Below, piece after piece: positions 1 to 7,282 of a stretch of 52,891 nt of DNA. This DNA comes from Ardenticatenaceae bacterium (GTDB lineage Bacteria; Chloroflexota; Anaerolineae; Promineifilales; Promineifilaceae), in NCBI GenBank assembly GCA_030065875.1, contig JASJCR010000035.1:1-52891 (forward strand). Direction: 5' to 3'. Below the pieces are notes generated by a model, which worked only from the letters and a program-made list of their open reading frames with translations, made no database searches and was not told where the DNA came from. Each line of letters begins with the position of its first letter. The first letter of the stretch is position 1. A program made the translations under genes and the position numbers.

Positions 1-95
1 TTCCAGGAGCAACCATGTCCTTACAGTGGACACGGGTCGAGAGAGCGGGTTCAACTTGGCAAGAGATGGACAAAGTCGTCTGAAGGATAAATGCC

Positions 96-662
96 ATGTT
101 GATTTTCAAAAGTTCCAGAAGAATTGGCCGTTTAGAAGAAAAAGGATCTTTTCCGCTGAGATCCTGGTTGATGACTCTGACCACGCTCCTACCACTATTG
201 CTGGTGTCTTTGGCTGTTTCGGCTGAAGGATTTCCCCGACCCCCGGTTTCTGCAAGAGCGGCGATCATCTCGTCTGGGCTGGCTGTCATCAGCGCCGTCT
301 TGCTGCTGGCCAAAAGATGGATGACCATCGAACTCTTTTTATTCAGCTTTCTACCGTACAGTCTGCTGGTCGCTTTTGACGAAATCTCCACCGCGTACAA
401 AACCCCTTTTATCTTTCTTTGTGCCCTTATCCTGACGGCCGGAGCGATTTTCTACCGGCACAGTCGAGCATCAAGAAGTTGGCGCGATCTCATTCTTCTT
501 TTGACGGCCGCTGCAGCTTTGGTGATGGCCTGGCATGCCGCCTCTAATTTCTGGCAGATGGCGGCCGATCTGGGTTACGTCAGATGTTTCCCGGATGCTT
601 TTGGCTGTGCCCCTCTAACCGGGCAGGAGACGCCGTGGTTGGTTCTCTTCTTTAAACTCTGA
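96..662 (+). CDS. small multi-pass membrane protein, unknown function
   Basis: This 188-residue protein matches no family I recognise. A basic N-terminus (about residues 1-24) is followed by roughly five hydrophobic stretches near residues 26-44, 53-73, 75-95, 103-120 and 130-148, so it is an inner-membrane protein. A Cys pair near the C-terminus (RCFPDAFGC) lies after the last helix. The start at 96 is preceded by a plausible ribosome-binding site (GAAGGA, about nine bases away). The frame is open to the stop at 660-662, and a copy of the dispersed palindromic repeat begins immediately after it. The overlapping frame at 26-226 is rejected because it lacks any family signal. The gene is convincing; its role is unknown. 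Confidence 0.6.
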   Translation: MLIFKSSRRIGRLEEKGSFPLRSWLMTLTTLLPLLLVSLAVSAEGFPRPPVSARAAIISSGLAVISAVLLLAKRWMTIELFLFSFLPYSLLVAFDEISTAYKTPFIFLCALILTAGAIFYRHSRASRSWRDLILLLTAAAALVMAWHAASNFWQMAADLGYVRCFPDAFGCAPLTGQETPWLVLFFKL

Positions 663-663
663 A

Positions 664-740
664 TCTGAGGTTTACAAGGTTAATAACAGCCGCGGATTAA
701 CACCGATTTTCACAGATTTTTCCTCTCCAATCTGTGGACA
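664..740. repeat. dispersed palindromic repeat, copy R1 (3' half degenerate)
   Basis: Just after the stop codon at 662 the sequence reads GAGGTTTACAAGG, then CCGCGGATTAACAC, TTCACAGATT and CCAATCTGTGGACAGG. This matches the left terminal repeat and core of the better-preserved copies at 5242, 10602, 24230 and 31914. The right terminal inverted repeat is not recognisable, so this copy looks eroded. Confidence 0.65.
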
Positions 741-756
741 GGAATGGAGATTAGCT

Positions 757-1587
757 ATGTTTGAATTACCGGAATATACCATTTTAGCCGGACAAATGAA
801 CGACACCCTCGCAGGAAAAACGATCCGTAGAGGGCAGTTGGGCAACTCGCCCCACAAGTTCGTCTGGTACAACCGCACCCATGAGGAATTTGAGCGGTTG
901 ACTACAGGAAAAATCGTTGGCGAAGCGTGCGTACGCGGCCGGTGGCTCTTCCTCCCGCTCGAACCCGGATATGTGCTGCTGCTGGGTGAGTGCGGAGGCA
1001 AAATACTGCACCATCCGCCTGGGTCAAAATTGCCCAAGAAGTATCATCTCTATATCCATTTTGAGGATGACTCATTCTTCACCGTGACGACCCAAATGTG
1101 GGGGGCCATGGAACTGTATGAGCCGGGAGAAGCGCAAAAAAGGGAGTTGATCAGAGATATGAAAACAACACCCGTCGAGCCGGGTTTTACCTTCAATTAC
1201 TTTACAACCCTCATTGACGAGCTGTTGGCCGGCCCAAAGCGGAGCGTTAAGTCGCTGCTGACTCAGGATCAGATCATCCCCGGGCTGGGCAACGCCATCG
1301 CCCAGGATATGATGTTCCGCGCCCGCCTCCATCCTCGTCATCCTCTGGCCGATCTTGACACAAACCAGAGAAAAGCGCTCTACGAAGCGATCGTCACCAC
1401 CGTGGCGGAGGTAATTGAGCAGGGCGGCCGGTACGATGAATACGATCTGTACGGTAATCGCGGCGGCTACGTACGCCTGATGGACAAGAATGCGGTTAAG
1501 CGGCCGTGCCAAGAATGTGGTGGTGAGGTTAAGAAGATCCAATATTTAGGAGGAGCATGTTATGTGTGCCCAGGCTGTCAAAAGTAG
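757..1587 (+). CDS. Fpg/Nei (MutM)-superfamily protein with altered catalytic residues
   Basis: The 276-residue protein has the Fpg/Nei architecture: an N-terminal catalytic-type domain, a helix-two-turn-helix region (residues ~165-195, with the GLGNAIAQD motif equivalent to GVGNIYADE), and a C-terminal zinc finger with CQEC and CPGC pairs. Canonical Fpg begins M-P-E-L-P-E and uses Pro2 as the Schiff-base nucleophile. Here the start reads MFELPE, so Pro2 is Phe while Glu3 is kept. The beta-turn lysine (RGK in Fpg) reads RGR, and the zinc-finger Arg of GGRxT reads GGAC. I recall an under-studied subfamily starting MIELPE with the same changes, often annotated as endonuclease VIII. It is translationally coupled to the AlkD-like gene, which overlaps its last 26 bases. 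DNA binding is likely; glycosylase chemistry by the usual mechanism is doubtful. Confidence 0.85.
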   Translation: MFELPEYTILAGQMNDTLAGKTIRRGQLGNSPHKFVWYNRTHEEFERLTTGKIVGEACVRGRWLFLPLEPGYVLLLGECGGKILHHPPGSKLPKKYHLYIHFEDDSFFTVTTQMWGAMELYEPGEAQKRELIRDMKTTPVEPGFTFNYFTTLIDELLAGPKRSVKSLLTQDQIIPGLGNAIAQDMMFRARLHPRHPLADLDTNQRKALYEAIVTTVAEVIEQGGRYDEYDLYGNRGGYVRLMDKNAVKRPCQECGGEVKKIQYLGGACYVCPGCQK

Positions 1588-2293
1588 GGAAAATTTTAAA
1601 GAGTTGATTGGGGAAATCGTAACCCGGCTGGATCAAAAGGCCGATCCCGAACGGCGGGAATGGGCCAAGAAAAATTATGCCTCGGCCATGACGATCAAAG
1701 GGGTAACGGTCCCTGACATTCGCCCAATCGTCAAAGAAATGAACAGGCGGTTCAAGAACGCTGCCCCTGAAGAAGTCATCGACTTTGCCAAGCAGCTCAA
1801 CGGCAGGCGTATTTTGGAGGCCCAGCAAATCGCCATTGAGGTGCTTGAGAAACACAAGTCGGCCAGGCAGAGCCTTACGCTGGAAGATCTGCTGGAATTG
1901 GGTCACGGCATTGATAATTGGGTGTCGGTGGATTACTTTGCCGGACTGCTGGCCGGTCCCGCCTGGCGAGAAGGCCAAATACCGGATGAGATCGTTGAAA
2001 AATGGGCCACTTCTAAAGATAAATGGTGGCGCCGGGCAGCGGTGGTCTGCACGGTCGCTTTGAATCAAAAAGCCAGAGGGGGAAACGGTGACCCTCAACG
2101 GACCTTGAAGATATGCACCCTCGTGGCCAAAGATCAGGATGAAATGGTAGCCAAGGGGTTATCCTGGGCGCTGCGGGAGTTGGCCAAGCGAGAGGCCGCA
2201 CCGGTCGTGGAATTTGTCAATCAGTATGAAAGTGTTTTGCCCAAGCGGGTGATTCGGGAGGTGCGCCGCAAATTAGATACGGGTCGCAAATAA
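1562..2293 (+). CDS. AlkD-like DNA alkylation repair glycosylase
   Basis: This 243-residue all-helical HEAT-like repeat protein belongs to the DNA alkylation repair family (PF08713). In Bacillus cereus AlkD the active site uses a Trp-x3-Asp pair and an Arg that contact the lesion-bearing strand. The same pattern is visible here as W120-VSV-D124, with Arg157/Arg158 in KWWRRAA. The family excises positively charged N3- and N7-alkyl purines without flipping the base. The start at 1562 is preceded by a strong AGGAGG and lies inside the end of the Fpg-like gene, so the two are probably co-translated as a repair operon. Length is normal for the family (about 230-240 residues). Confidence 0.85.
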   Translation: MCAQAVKSRENFKELIGEIVTRLDQKADPERREWAKKNYASAMTIKGVTVPDIRPIVKEMNRRFKNAAPEEVIDFAKQLNGRRILEAQQIAIEVLEKHKSARQSLTLEDLLELGHGIDNWVSVDYFAGLLAGPAWREGQIPDEIVEKWATSKDKWWRRAAVVCTVALNQKARGGNGDPQRTLKICTLVAKDQDEMVAKGLSWALRELAKREAAPVVEFVNQYESVLPKRVIREVRRKLDTGRK

Positions 2294-2297
2294 AAGT

Positions 2298-3092
2298 ATG
2301 ATGCTTTCAATTAACAACATCTACGGTCATGGTTACGATCAGACAACAATTGCAGTATTAAGATCCTTAGGCTTCAAAATTCGAGATCAGGTATCAACAT
2401 TTGCCGGATCTCAAATCCTCTACTTCATTGATTTTGCCAAGGGACCCTCCCTTGAATTTATTGAGGTGGAGCATAAACGTGAATATTTTGAATTTTTGCC
2501 CCGAGGAATGGTTGCATATGCTCCGGGAATCAATCTTTTAATATCGCGCAGATCAGCAAAAGATATCGGCGATTTCCAAGACGCTCATCGAGATTGGGGT
2601 TCAAATTTAATCCACGTCAACTACGATGGGAGCGATGCCTCAGATCGGCCGGGATGGAACTACCTAAATTTTGACGTTCCCGTCGTGAAAGACACCTTTA
2701 TCTATCTATCCCAGATAGATGAACCAAAACCGGTGACAAAGATCGCCACCGACCACCCAAATACGGCTCAACAGGTCACCGGCTTAATCTTTGACCTGCC
2801 CCAGGAAGATCTGGCCAAACTCGCCCGATTAGCTGGTGTGGAAGTTTTCAGGGGAGGGTTCGATCTGGGTGGTGTAGGGATATGGTCTGCTGATGCCACA
2901 AATAGATCAGTTAAACTCGCAAAGAAGCAATTTCCATTGACAGCGATCGTTATTGAAGTCGCGAACAGCGCCTATTTTAAAGATAGGGAAATTGAAGGGG
3001 TCAGCTGCATTAATTATCTTTCCAGACCTGCGGTGCATATCCAGACCACTCCTCAGTCATGGGATTTGATAATGATTACCAAAGCTGAATAG
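2298..3092 (+). CDS. putative VOC/glyoxalase-like domain protein
   Basis: This 264-residue soluble protein starts four bases after the alkD-like stop. The pattern of short beta strands, a leading FKIRD strand after an alpha helix, EFIEV and later VEVFRGG/GVGIW suggests two vicinal-oxygen-chelate (glyoxalase/bleomycin-resistance type) modules, but no clear metal-ligand set can be assigned by eye. The gene is more AT-rich than its neighbours and contains few of the CGGCCG hexamers common elsewhere, which may indicate recent acquisition. No signal peptide or membrane segment is present. Function is unassigned; the fold is an inference. Confidence 0.55.
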   Translation: MMLSINNIYGHGYDQTTIAVLRSLGFKIRDQVSTFAGSQILYFIDFAKGPSLEFIEVEHKREYFEFLPRGMVAYAPGINLLISRRSAKDIGDFQDAHRDWGSNLIHVNYDGSDASDRPGWNYLNFDVPVVKDTFIYLSQIDEPKPVTKIATDHPNTAQQVTGLIFDLPQEDLAKLARLAGVEVFRGGFDLGGVGIWSADATNRSVKLAKKQFPLTAIVIEVANSAYFKDREIEGVSCINYLSRPAVHIQTTPQSWDLIMITKAE

Positions 3093-3106
3093 AGATTCTT
3101 TTTTTA

Positions 3107-3769
3107 ATGGAATATATTATGGCTCTCACAATAAAACTGACACAAACAGAAAATCCTCCTGCAAATCAAGCGATACGCCTGCTGACGATGTGTTTTGGCC
3201 TCTTTGCCGGATTTGGCGGCGTGGAGCACGGTTATTTTGAATTTTTGCAGGGTAACGCTGTCCCAGAAAGCTTTAGCATCGCCTCCTTGGGGCCGCCATG
3301 TGTGCCTACAGAGGTGTGGCACGCCTGCGAGCCGGCCCTGACCATTTTGCCCACCTTTTTCCTGACCGGCATCGTGTCAATGGTTTTAGGTGTAGTGACG
3401 ATGGTCTGGTCGATCCTGATTTTTCGACGGCGTCGCGGTGGGGGAGTTCTGGCCCTGCTGTCTTTCGCCTTGCTGCTGTTTGGCGGCGGCATCTTCCCAC
3501 CGTTGATCGGCCTGGTTGGCGGCATCGTGGGTATATTTTTGAACAAGCCGCTGGACCGGTGGCGGGATCGTCACGGTATCATTTCGCAGCTGCTGGCCAA
3601 CTCCTGGCCCTGGCTTCTCGTCGCTTTCTTTGTCTGGCTGTTTGGGCAGGTGGTGATCGGTTTCTTTTTCAACGATTGGCTCATGCAAACCGGCTTGCTG
3701 ATTCCGGTAGTGATTCTAGGGCTGCTGGCGTTGAGCGTTCTCAGCGCCTTCGCCCACGATACGAGATGA
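3107..3769 (+). CDS. multi-pass membrane protein, unknown function
   Basis: This 220-residue protein has about five hydrophobic helices: near residues 22-40, a longer one near 78-100, 108-130, 160-180 and 188-210. A Cys-containing extramembrane loop (PPCVPTEVWHACEP) between the first two could form a disulfide outside the cell. I do not recognise a family. An in-frame ATG at 3119 is an equally possible start, because neither has a good ribosome-binding site. It follows the VOC-like gene by 14 bases and may be co-transcribed with it. Confidence 0.6.
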   Translation: MEYIMALTIKLTQTENPPANQAIRLLTMCFGLFAGFGGVEHGYFEFLQGNAVPESFSIASLGPPCVPTEVWHACEPALTILPTFFLTGIVSMVLGVVTMVWSILIFRRRRGGGVLALLSFALLLFGGGIFPPLIGLVGGIVGIFLNKPLDRWRDRHGIISQLLANSWPWLLVAFFVWLFGQVVIGFFFNDWLMQTGLLIPVVILGLLALSVLSAFAHDTR

Positions 3770-3826
3770 TCTATGTCATGCGGTCCACGTGATTTACATC
3801 ACTCGCTGAGCCAATCATTCAGATTT

Positions 3827-3885
3827 ACACTTAAAAAGTGTGGCCTATTTTTTTGCCATATTATTTCAACAACCATTGAATTATT
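3827..3885. promoter_or_regulatory. candidate ArsR-type operator upstream of the thioredoxin/permease genes
   Basis: At 3860-3885 there is an inverted repeat, ATTATTTCAA then CAACCA then TTGAATTATT, with 8 of 10 bases pairing per arm and a perfect TTCAA/TTGAA core. It lies 15 bases before the start codon of the mini-thioredoxin gene. AT-rich imperfect palindromes with TTGAA-like cores are typical of ArsR/SmtB operators, and an ArsR gene lies 1.5 kb downstream. A smaller hairpin, ACACTT-AAA-AAGTGT, occurs at 3827-3841. Binding is an inference. Confidence 0.45.
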
Positions 3886-3900
3886 CACTGGAGGCAGATC

Positions 3901-4146
3901 ATGTTAAAGATCAAGGTGCTGGGCCCGGGGTGCGCCAACTGTAAGCGACTCGAGCAGATGACGCGTCGCGAAGCTGAAAAATTAGGAGTTGATGCGGATA
4001 TTGAAAAAGTAACCGATTACGGGCAAATCATGGGTTATGGGGTCATGTCAACCCCCGGTCTTGTAATTAATGAACAGGTGGTAGCAGCCGGCCGAATCCC
4101 CTCTAGTCAGGAGATAATCAGCTGGCTAACCGCGATCCCAAATTAA
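3901..4146 (+). CDS. thioredoxin-like small redox protein (redox-active disulfide family)
   Basis: This 81-residue protein has a single thioredoxin fold. The redox motif C11-A-N-C14 follows the first strand (IKVLGPGCANC), and the cis-Pro region appears as VMSTPGLVINEQ. This matches the mini-thioredoxin family known as redox-active disulfide protein 2, which commonly sits beside ArsP/DUF318 permeases. The gene has a good ribosome-binding site (GGAGG) and ends 13 bases before the permease start, so they form an operon. It probably serves as thiol redox partner for the permease or its cargo. Cytosolic; no signal peptide. Confidence 0.85.
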   Translation: MLKIKVLGPGCANCKRLEQMTRREAEKLGVDADIEKVTDYGQIMGYGVMSTPGLVINEQVVAAGRIPSSQEIISWLTAIPN

Positions 4147-4159
4147 AAAGGAGCCAACC

Positions 4160-5221
4160 ATGAGCGGCGAAAATATAACCCTCACCCCCCTACCTCGACC
4201 AAGCTGGCAGCTGCCGGTTCTGGTTGTGGTGCTTGGGGTCATCTGGCTTCTGCTTTGGCGGCAGCTGCAGAATCTGGCTGACTGGCTTACTTATCAGGTA
4301 ATCGGTCTGCTGCCGCATACCCGCTTGGGTGAATCAGTCAACTTCTTCATTTATGATGTACCCAAAATTCTAATGCTGCTAACCGGGATGATCTTCCTAG
4401 TGACCATCGTACGCTCATTTTTTAGTCCGGAGCGCACGCGAGCCGCCCTGGGCGGCCGTCGAGAAGGGGTGGGCAATGTGATGGCCGCCGGTTTGGGTGT
4501 TCTAACCCCGTTTTGCTCCTGCTCGGCCGTACCACTGTTTATCGGCTTTGTTGAAAGCGGTATTCCGCTAGGAGTGACCTTCTCATTTCTAATTGCCACC
4601 CCGGTGGTTAATGAAATTGCTTTGGCCATGCTGTTCGGCTTGTTTGGTTGGCAGGTAGCCGCCATATATTTATTCAGCGGGTTGACAATCGCCATCATTG
4701 GCGGTCTCCTTATCGGCCGTTTGCAGCCGGAACGGTACGTGGAAGAGTTTGTCTGGCAAACAAAGGTGGGGCAAGCGGCCGGTTTAAACGCCTATCAACC
4801 CACCTGGGATGATCGTATTCGGGATGCCGGCCGCAGCACCAAAGAGATTGTGGGCAAAGTATGGCTGTATGTGGTGATCGGGATCGCAATCGGGGCCGGA
4901 ATTCACGGGTATGTGCCGGAGAATTTTCTGGCCAGTATTATGGGCAGTGACGCCTGGTGGTCGGTACCGGCCGCCGTAATTTTAGGTATTCCCCTTTACT
5001 CAAACGCTGCTGGTGTAATCCCTATCGTGTATGCTCTGATGGAAAAAGGGGCTGCGCTCGGCACGGTGCTGGCCTTTATGATGTCTGTCGTGGCCCTCAG
5101 CCTGCCCGAGATACTTATATTAAAGCGCGTGATCAAGATCCGGCTGATCCTGATTTTTATCAGCATCGTGGCCGTGGCCATAATCTTCACCGGGTATCTG
5201 TTTAATTTAGTGATGGGTTAA
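4160..5221 (+). CDS. ArsP/DUF318-family permease (metalloid or metal efflux)
   Basis: This 353-residue inner-membrane protein has two bundles of about four helices separated by a cytosolic stretch (residues ~190-235). The diagnostic motif TPFCSCSAVPLF (Cys119, Cys121) is followed by GIPLGVTFSFLIATP, as in PF03773 permeases. Members include the methylarsenite/organoarsenical exporter ArsP and SO_0444-type metal exporters; the Cys pair is thought to bind the substrate. The neighbours, a CxxC mini-thioredoxin upstream and an ArsR repressor downstream, support a metalloid role. The start is preceded by AAAAGGAG. The exact substrate cannot be told from sequence. Confidence 0.85.
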   Translation: MSGENITLTPLPRPSWQLPVLVVVLGVIWLLLWRQLQNLADWLTYQVIGLLPHTRLGESVNFFIYDVPKILMLLTGMIFLVTIVRSFFSPERTRAALGGRREGVGNVMAAGLGVLTPFCSCSAVPLFIGFVESGIPLGVTFSFLIATPVVNEIALAMLFGLFGWQVAAIYLFSGLTIAIIGGLLIGRLQPERYVEEFVWQTKVGQAAGLNAYQPTWDDRIRDAGRSTKEIVGKVWLYVVIGIAIGAGIHGYVPENFLASIMGSDAWWSVPAAVILGIPLYSNAAGVIPIVYALMEKGAALGTVLAFMMSVVALSLPEILILKRVIKIRLILIFISIVAVAIIFTGYLFNLVMG

Positions 5222-5241
5222 GTTGATCAGATCATGCCTAT

Positions 5242-5365
5242 TTAGGTAATTTACAAAAACTTTTCTAAAATAATTGTCCACAGATTACGCAGATTACGGG
5301 AAAAATCTGCGGCCATCTGCGTAATCTGCGGATATTTTTTTATAAAACTTATTGTGATCCACTTA
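5242..5365. repeat. dispersed palindromic repeat, copy R2
   Basis: The left end reads TTAGGTAATTTACAAAAAC; the right end, read on the other strand, gives TTAAGTGGATCACAATAAG. Between them lie TCCACAGATTACGCAGATT, AAATCTGCGGCC and GCGTAATCTGCGGATA, which can fold on one another. The copy separates the permease gene from arsR and could act as a terminator or attenuator there. Confidence 0.75.
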
Positions 5366-5375
5366 AAAAATAATC

Positions 5376-5720
5376 ATGAATCAACAAGATTTGATACAAA
5401 CGGCGGCCTTCTTCAAAGCCCTTTCCGACCCCAATCGCCTGCGGATTTTTGCTGAATTGATGACCGGTGACTCATGCAACTGTGAATTAAAGGAAAAATT
5501 AGCCCTGGCCCCCAGCCTGCTTTCTCATCACCTTAAAGTTTTAGAAAAGTTCGGCCTGATTTCTTCCCGGCGGGACGTCATAGACAGCCGCTGGATTTAC
5601 TATGCGGTGAATCGAGAAGCTACAGCTGACTGGCATCAATGGCTAACCGTTTTTTTTGACCCTACTCGCATTCGCACACGCCCTATCTGCGGCCCAGAAG
5701 GCCGGTTTGATCAGCTTTAA
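5376..5720 (+). CDS. ArsR/SmtB-family metal(loid)-responsive repressor
   Basis: This 114-residue winged-helix regulator has the ArsR signature: FFKALSDPNRLRIFAEL, then a recognition helix (SLLSHHLKVLEKFGLI) and a wing (SRRDVIDSRWIYY). The Cys pair C34-N-C36 in DSCNCEL occupies the place of the ELCVCDL motif that senses As(III)/Sb(III) in classical ArsR. A further Cys lies in the C-terminal RTRPICGPEG and may complete the site. It lies downstream of the thioredoxin-permease pair, separated by repeat R2, and is the likely repressor of that operon through the palindrome at 3860-3885. Confidence 0.9.
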   Translation: MNQQDLIQTAAFFKALSDPNRLRIFAELMTGDSCNCELKEKLALAPSLLSHHLKVLEKFGLISSRRDVIDSRWIYYAVNREATADWHQWLTVFFDPTRIRTRPICGPEGRFDQL

Positions 5721-5732
5721 ATAAGGAATATT

Positions 5733-6215
5733 ATGACGAACCACTTAACAACCGCCATGGTTTGGAAAGAAATTGAGGACAACCTGTTTGGAGTTCTGGG
5801 CATGGTTTCCGCCAAGGGAAAGGCCAGAACGGTCGGCATTGTCTACGTCGTTCACGAGCGTCAGCTCTACATCGGCACGTTCAAAAAGGCTTGGAAAACC
5901 CGGCACATCGCGCAAAATGGACACGTCTCGATGACCATCCCCATCGCCAAACGCATCCCCTTGATGCCCTGGATCAAGATTCCGGCCGCGACCATCACCT
6001 TTGCCGGTGAGGCCGAAGTTTTAGATAACGACCAGGTCGGCAGCGAAATTCTGGAGGCGCTGTATCGCGGCGTGGCCAAAGATGACGCCCAAATGGCGGC
6101 TTCCTGCGTGATAAAATTCAAACCGGTCGGCGACTTCATCACATACGGGGTCGGAATCCCGCTGATGCAGATGCGCGATCCGGAAAAAGCCCGCGGCCGG
6201 GCAGCGGTCATGTAA
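5733..6215 (+). CDS. pyridoxamine 5'-phosphate oxidase-like (split-barrel) protein
   Basis: This 160-residue protein matches the FMN-binding split-barrel/PPOX fold: an N-terminal helix (AMVWKEIEDNLFGVLGMVSAKG), strands around RTVGIVYVVHERQLYIGT, the typical KTRHIAQNGHVSMTI segment, and a second strand set with FAGEAEVLDN. Family members bind FMN, F420 or haem and reduce or oxidise small molecules. It starts 12 bases after arsR with an AAGGA-type ribosome-binding site, so it may be part of the arsR transcript. Cofactor and substrate are unknown. Confidence 0.75.
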   Translation: MTNHLTTAMVWKEIEDNLFGVLGMVSAKGKARTVGIVYVVHERQLYIGTFKKAWKTRHIAQNGHVSMTIPIAKRIPLMPWIKIPAATITFAGEAEVLDNDQVGSEILEALYRGVAKDDAQMAASCVIKFKPVGDFITYGVGIPLMQMRDPEKARGRAAVM

Positions 6216-6218
6216 TTA

Positions 6219-6956
6219 TCACGCCGTTTTTCGGCTCAGCCGCAGCAGGTCGCGCCCTAACATCGGGAACCAGACCAGGTAAAAGATACCCATCACGCCC
6301 ATGATGACGGCCGAAACCCCCGGTACAAGCGGGTGTAGAACGTGCTGGATTAAATCCAGGCCGTTCCCCAGCAGTCCCGAATACGCGGTGATTTTACTGA
6401 ACGCCTTGCTGCGAAGCATAATCAGCGAAATCATAACCCCGGACCCCTGCAGCAAAATGCCGCACATGTAAGCACCCGAATTGTGCCACATATCCGTGGC
6501 GATGACCGCTTCCCCGGCCGCCAGAAGCTGCACCCGTTGAGCATCAGTTTCGGCCGCCCCATACAGATCGCCCAGATGCAGCAGGGAGAAGGTCGATTCA
6601 GAAGAAAAAGTCAGCGTCACGGCGATGATGGTCAACAGGGTGGCCATGGCTGTCGCAATCGGGTTTAGGTGACGCAGGGCCATGTAGAGCGCCGGGAACG
6701 TACCCAGGTACAGCCCGATCAGGATCAGCAGCAGGAAATCACCGCGCAGGACGGCCGCTACTCTGCTGCTTTGGTGAATGGCAAAATATTCTTCGGCCGT
6801 CGTTGGTTTAGGTCCCAGGGTGGCGATGACAATCGTCAGGATGAGGATCGCAGCCAGCTGCAAAAAGGCGGCCACCCCACCCATTCTATATAGGCCTTTC
6901 AAGCCTGAGGCGGTCAATATCAATTCACTTTCTTGTTTTTGTCTTGCCGCGACCAC
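6219..6956 (-). CDS. DUF4386-like multi-pass membrane protein
   Basis: This 245-residue protein has six or seven hydrophobic helices and the layout of DUF4386 proteins: a GLYRMGGVAAFLQLAAIL first helix, a loop with TTAEEYFA, and later LFSLLHLGDLYGAAETDAQR. The function of that family is unknown. It starts with GTG at 6956, preceded by the strong site GAGGAGG. It converges with the PPOX-like gene (stops 3 bases apart) and is divergent from the AraC regulator at 7283, which may control it. Confidence 0.65.
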   Translation of the reverse strand: MVAARQKQESELILTASGLKGLYRMGGVAAFLQLAAILILTIVIATLGPKPTTAEEYFAIHQSSRVAAVLRGDFLLLILIGLYLGTFPALYMALRHLNPIATAMATLLTIIAVTLTFSSESTFSLLHLGDLYGAAETDAQRVQLLAAGEAVIATDMWHNSGAYMCGILLQGSGVMISLIMLRSKAFSKITAYSGLLGNGLDLIQHVLHPLVPGVSAVIMGVMGIFYLVWFPMLGRDLLRLSRKTA

Positions 6957-7118
6957 GTTGTCCTCCTCTGATTATATTTTCTTGATGCAGTAAATTGGCT
7001 GCAGGCTTCGTAGTAAGATCGAAACATAATTTAACTTAAACGTACCATCATCATAAAAAAGGGAGTTTCGTTTGGCCATGATTTTTCCTGCAACAATTGT
7101 GTCAATTGGTGCAGCCTT

Positions 7119-7132
7119 GGCTAATATTAACC
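7119..7132. promoter_or_regulatory. candidate regulator site, distal palindrome
   Basis: GGCTAATATTAACC is a near-perfect palindrome around TAATATTA. A second copy, GGTTAATATTAATT, lies at 7267-7280, three bases before the araC-type start codon. The paired spacing (148 bp) suggests a looping operator for autoregulation, but this is inference. Confidence 0.35.
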
Positions 7133-7152
7133 TAAATTGCTACCTTACCTTC

Positions 7153-7247
7153 CCGATGAATAAATTCATCGGCCATAGGGACCGAAACGCGATAAATCGC
7201 GTTAATTAACTATCCGGTTACGGTTTCCATAGCGACTATTCGGTCGC
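7153..7247. repeat. hairpin-rich dispersed repeat, family B copy 1
   Basis: Two perfect hairpins stand in tandem: CCGATGAAT-AA-ATTCATCGG (7153-7172) and AACGCGAT-AA-ATCGCGTT (7186-7203). From 7194 on, the sequence aligns with 24593-24645: AAATCGCGTTAA, ACTATCCGGTT, CGGTTTC and CTATTCGGTCGC are shared with only a few changes. GACCGAA at 7180 also pairs with TTCGGTC at 7239. It resembles the widespread GCGATAAATCGC intergenic repeats of many bacteria. Confidence 0.6.
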
Positions 7248-7266
7248 GTCAAACGGTCGCAACTTG

Positions 7267-7280
7267 GGTTAATATTAATT
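7267..7280. promoter_or_regulatory. candidate regulator site, proximal palindrome
   Basis: GGTTAATATTAATT directly precedes the ATG at 7283 and repeats the palindrome at 7119-7132. No Shine-Dalgarno sequence is visible between it and the start codon, so the mRNA may be leaderless or poorly translated when the site is free. Confidence 0.35.
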
Positions 7281-7282
7281 AT

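Larger units (their letters stand above)
6957..7282. other. divergent promoter region holding repeats and inverted motifs
   Basis: This 326-base gap lies between the DUF4386-like gene (minus) and the araC-type gene (plus). It carries two TAATATTAA palindromes, a pair of tight hairpins and a dispersed repeat, each listed separately. I see no small gene in it. Confidence 0.6.

Noticed and set aside
26..226. 66-codon plus-strand frame overlapping the first membrane-protein gene
   Set aside because: No ribosome-binding site and no family signal; the overlapping 96-662 frame has hydrophobic helices and a Shine-Dalgarno sequence.
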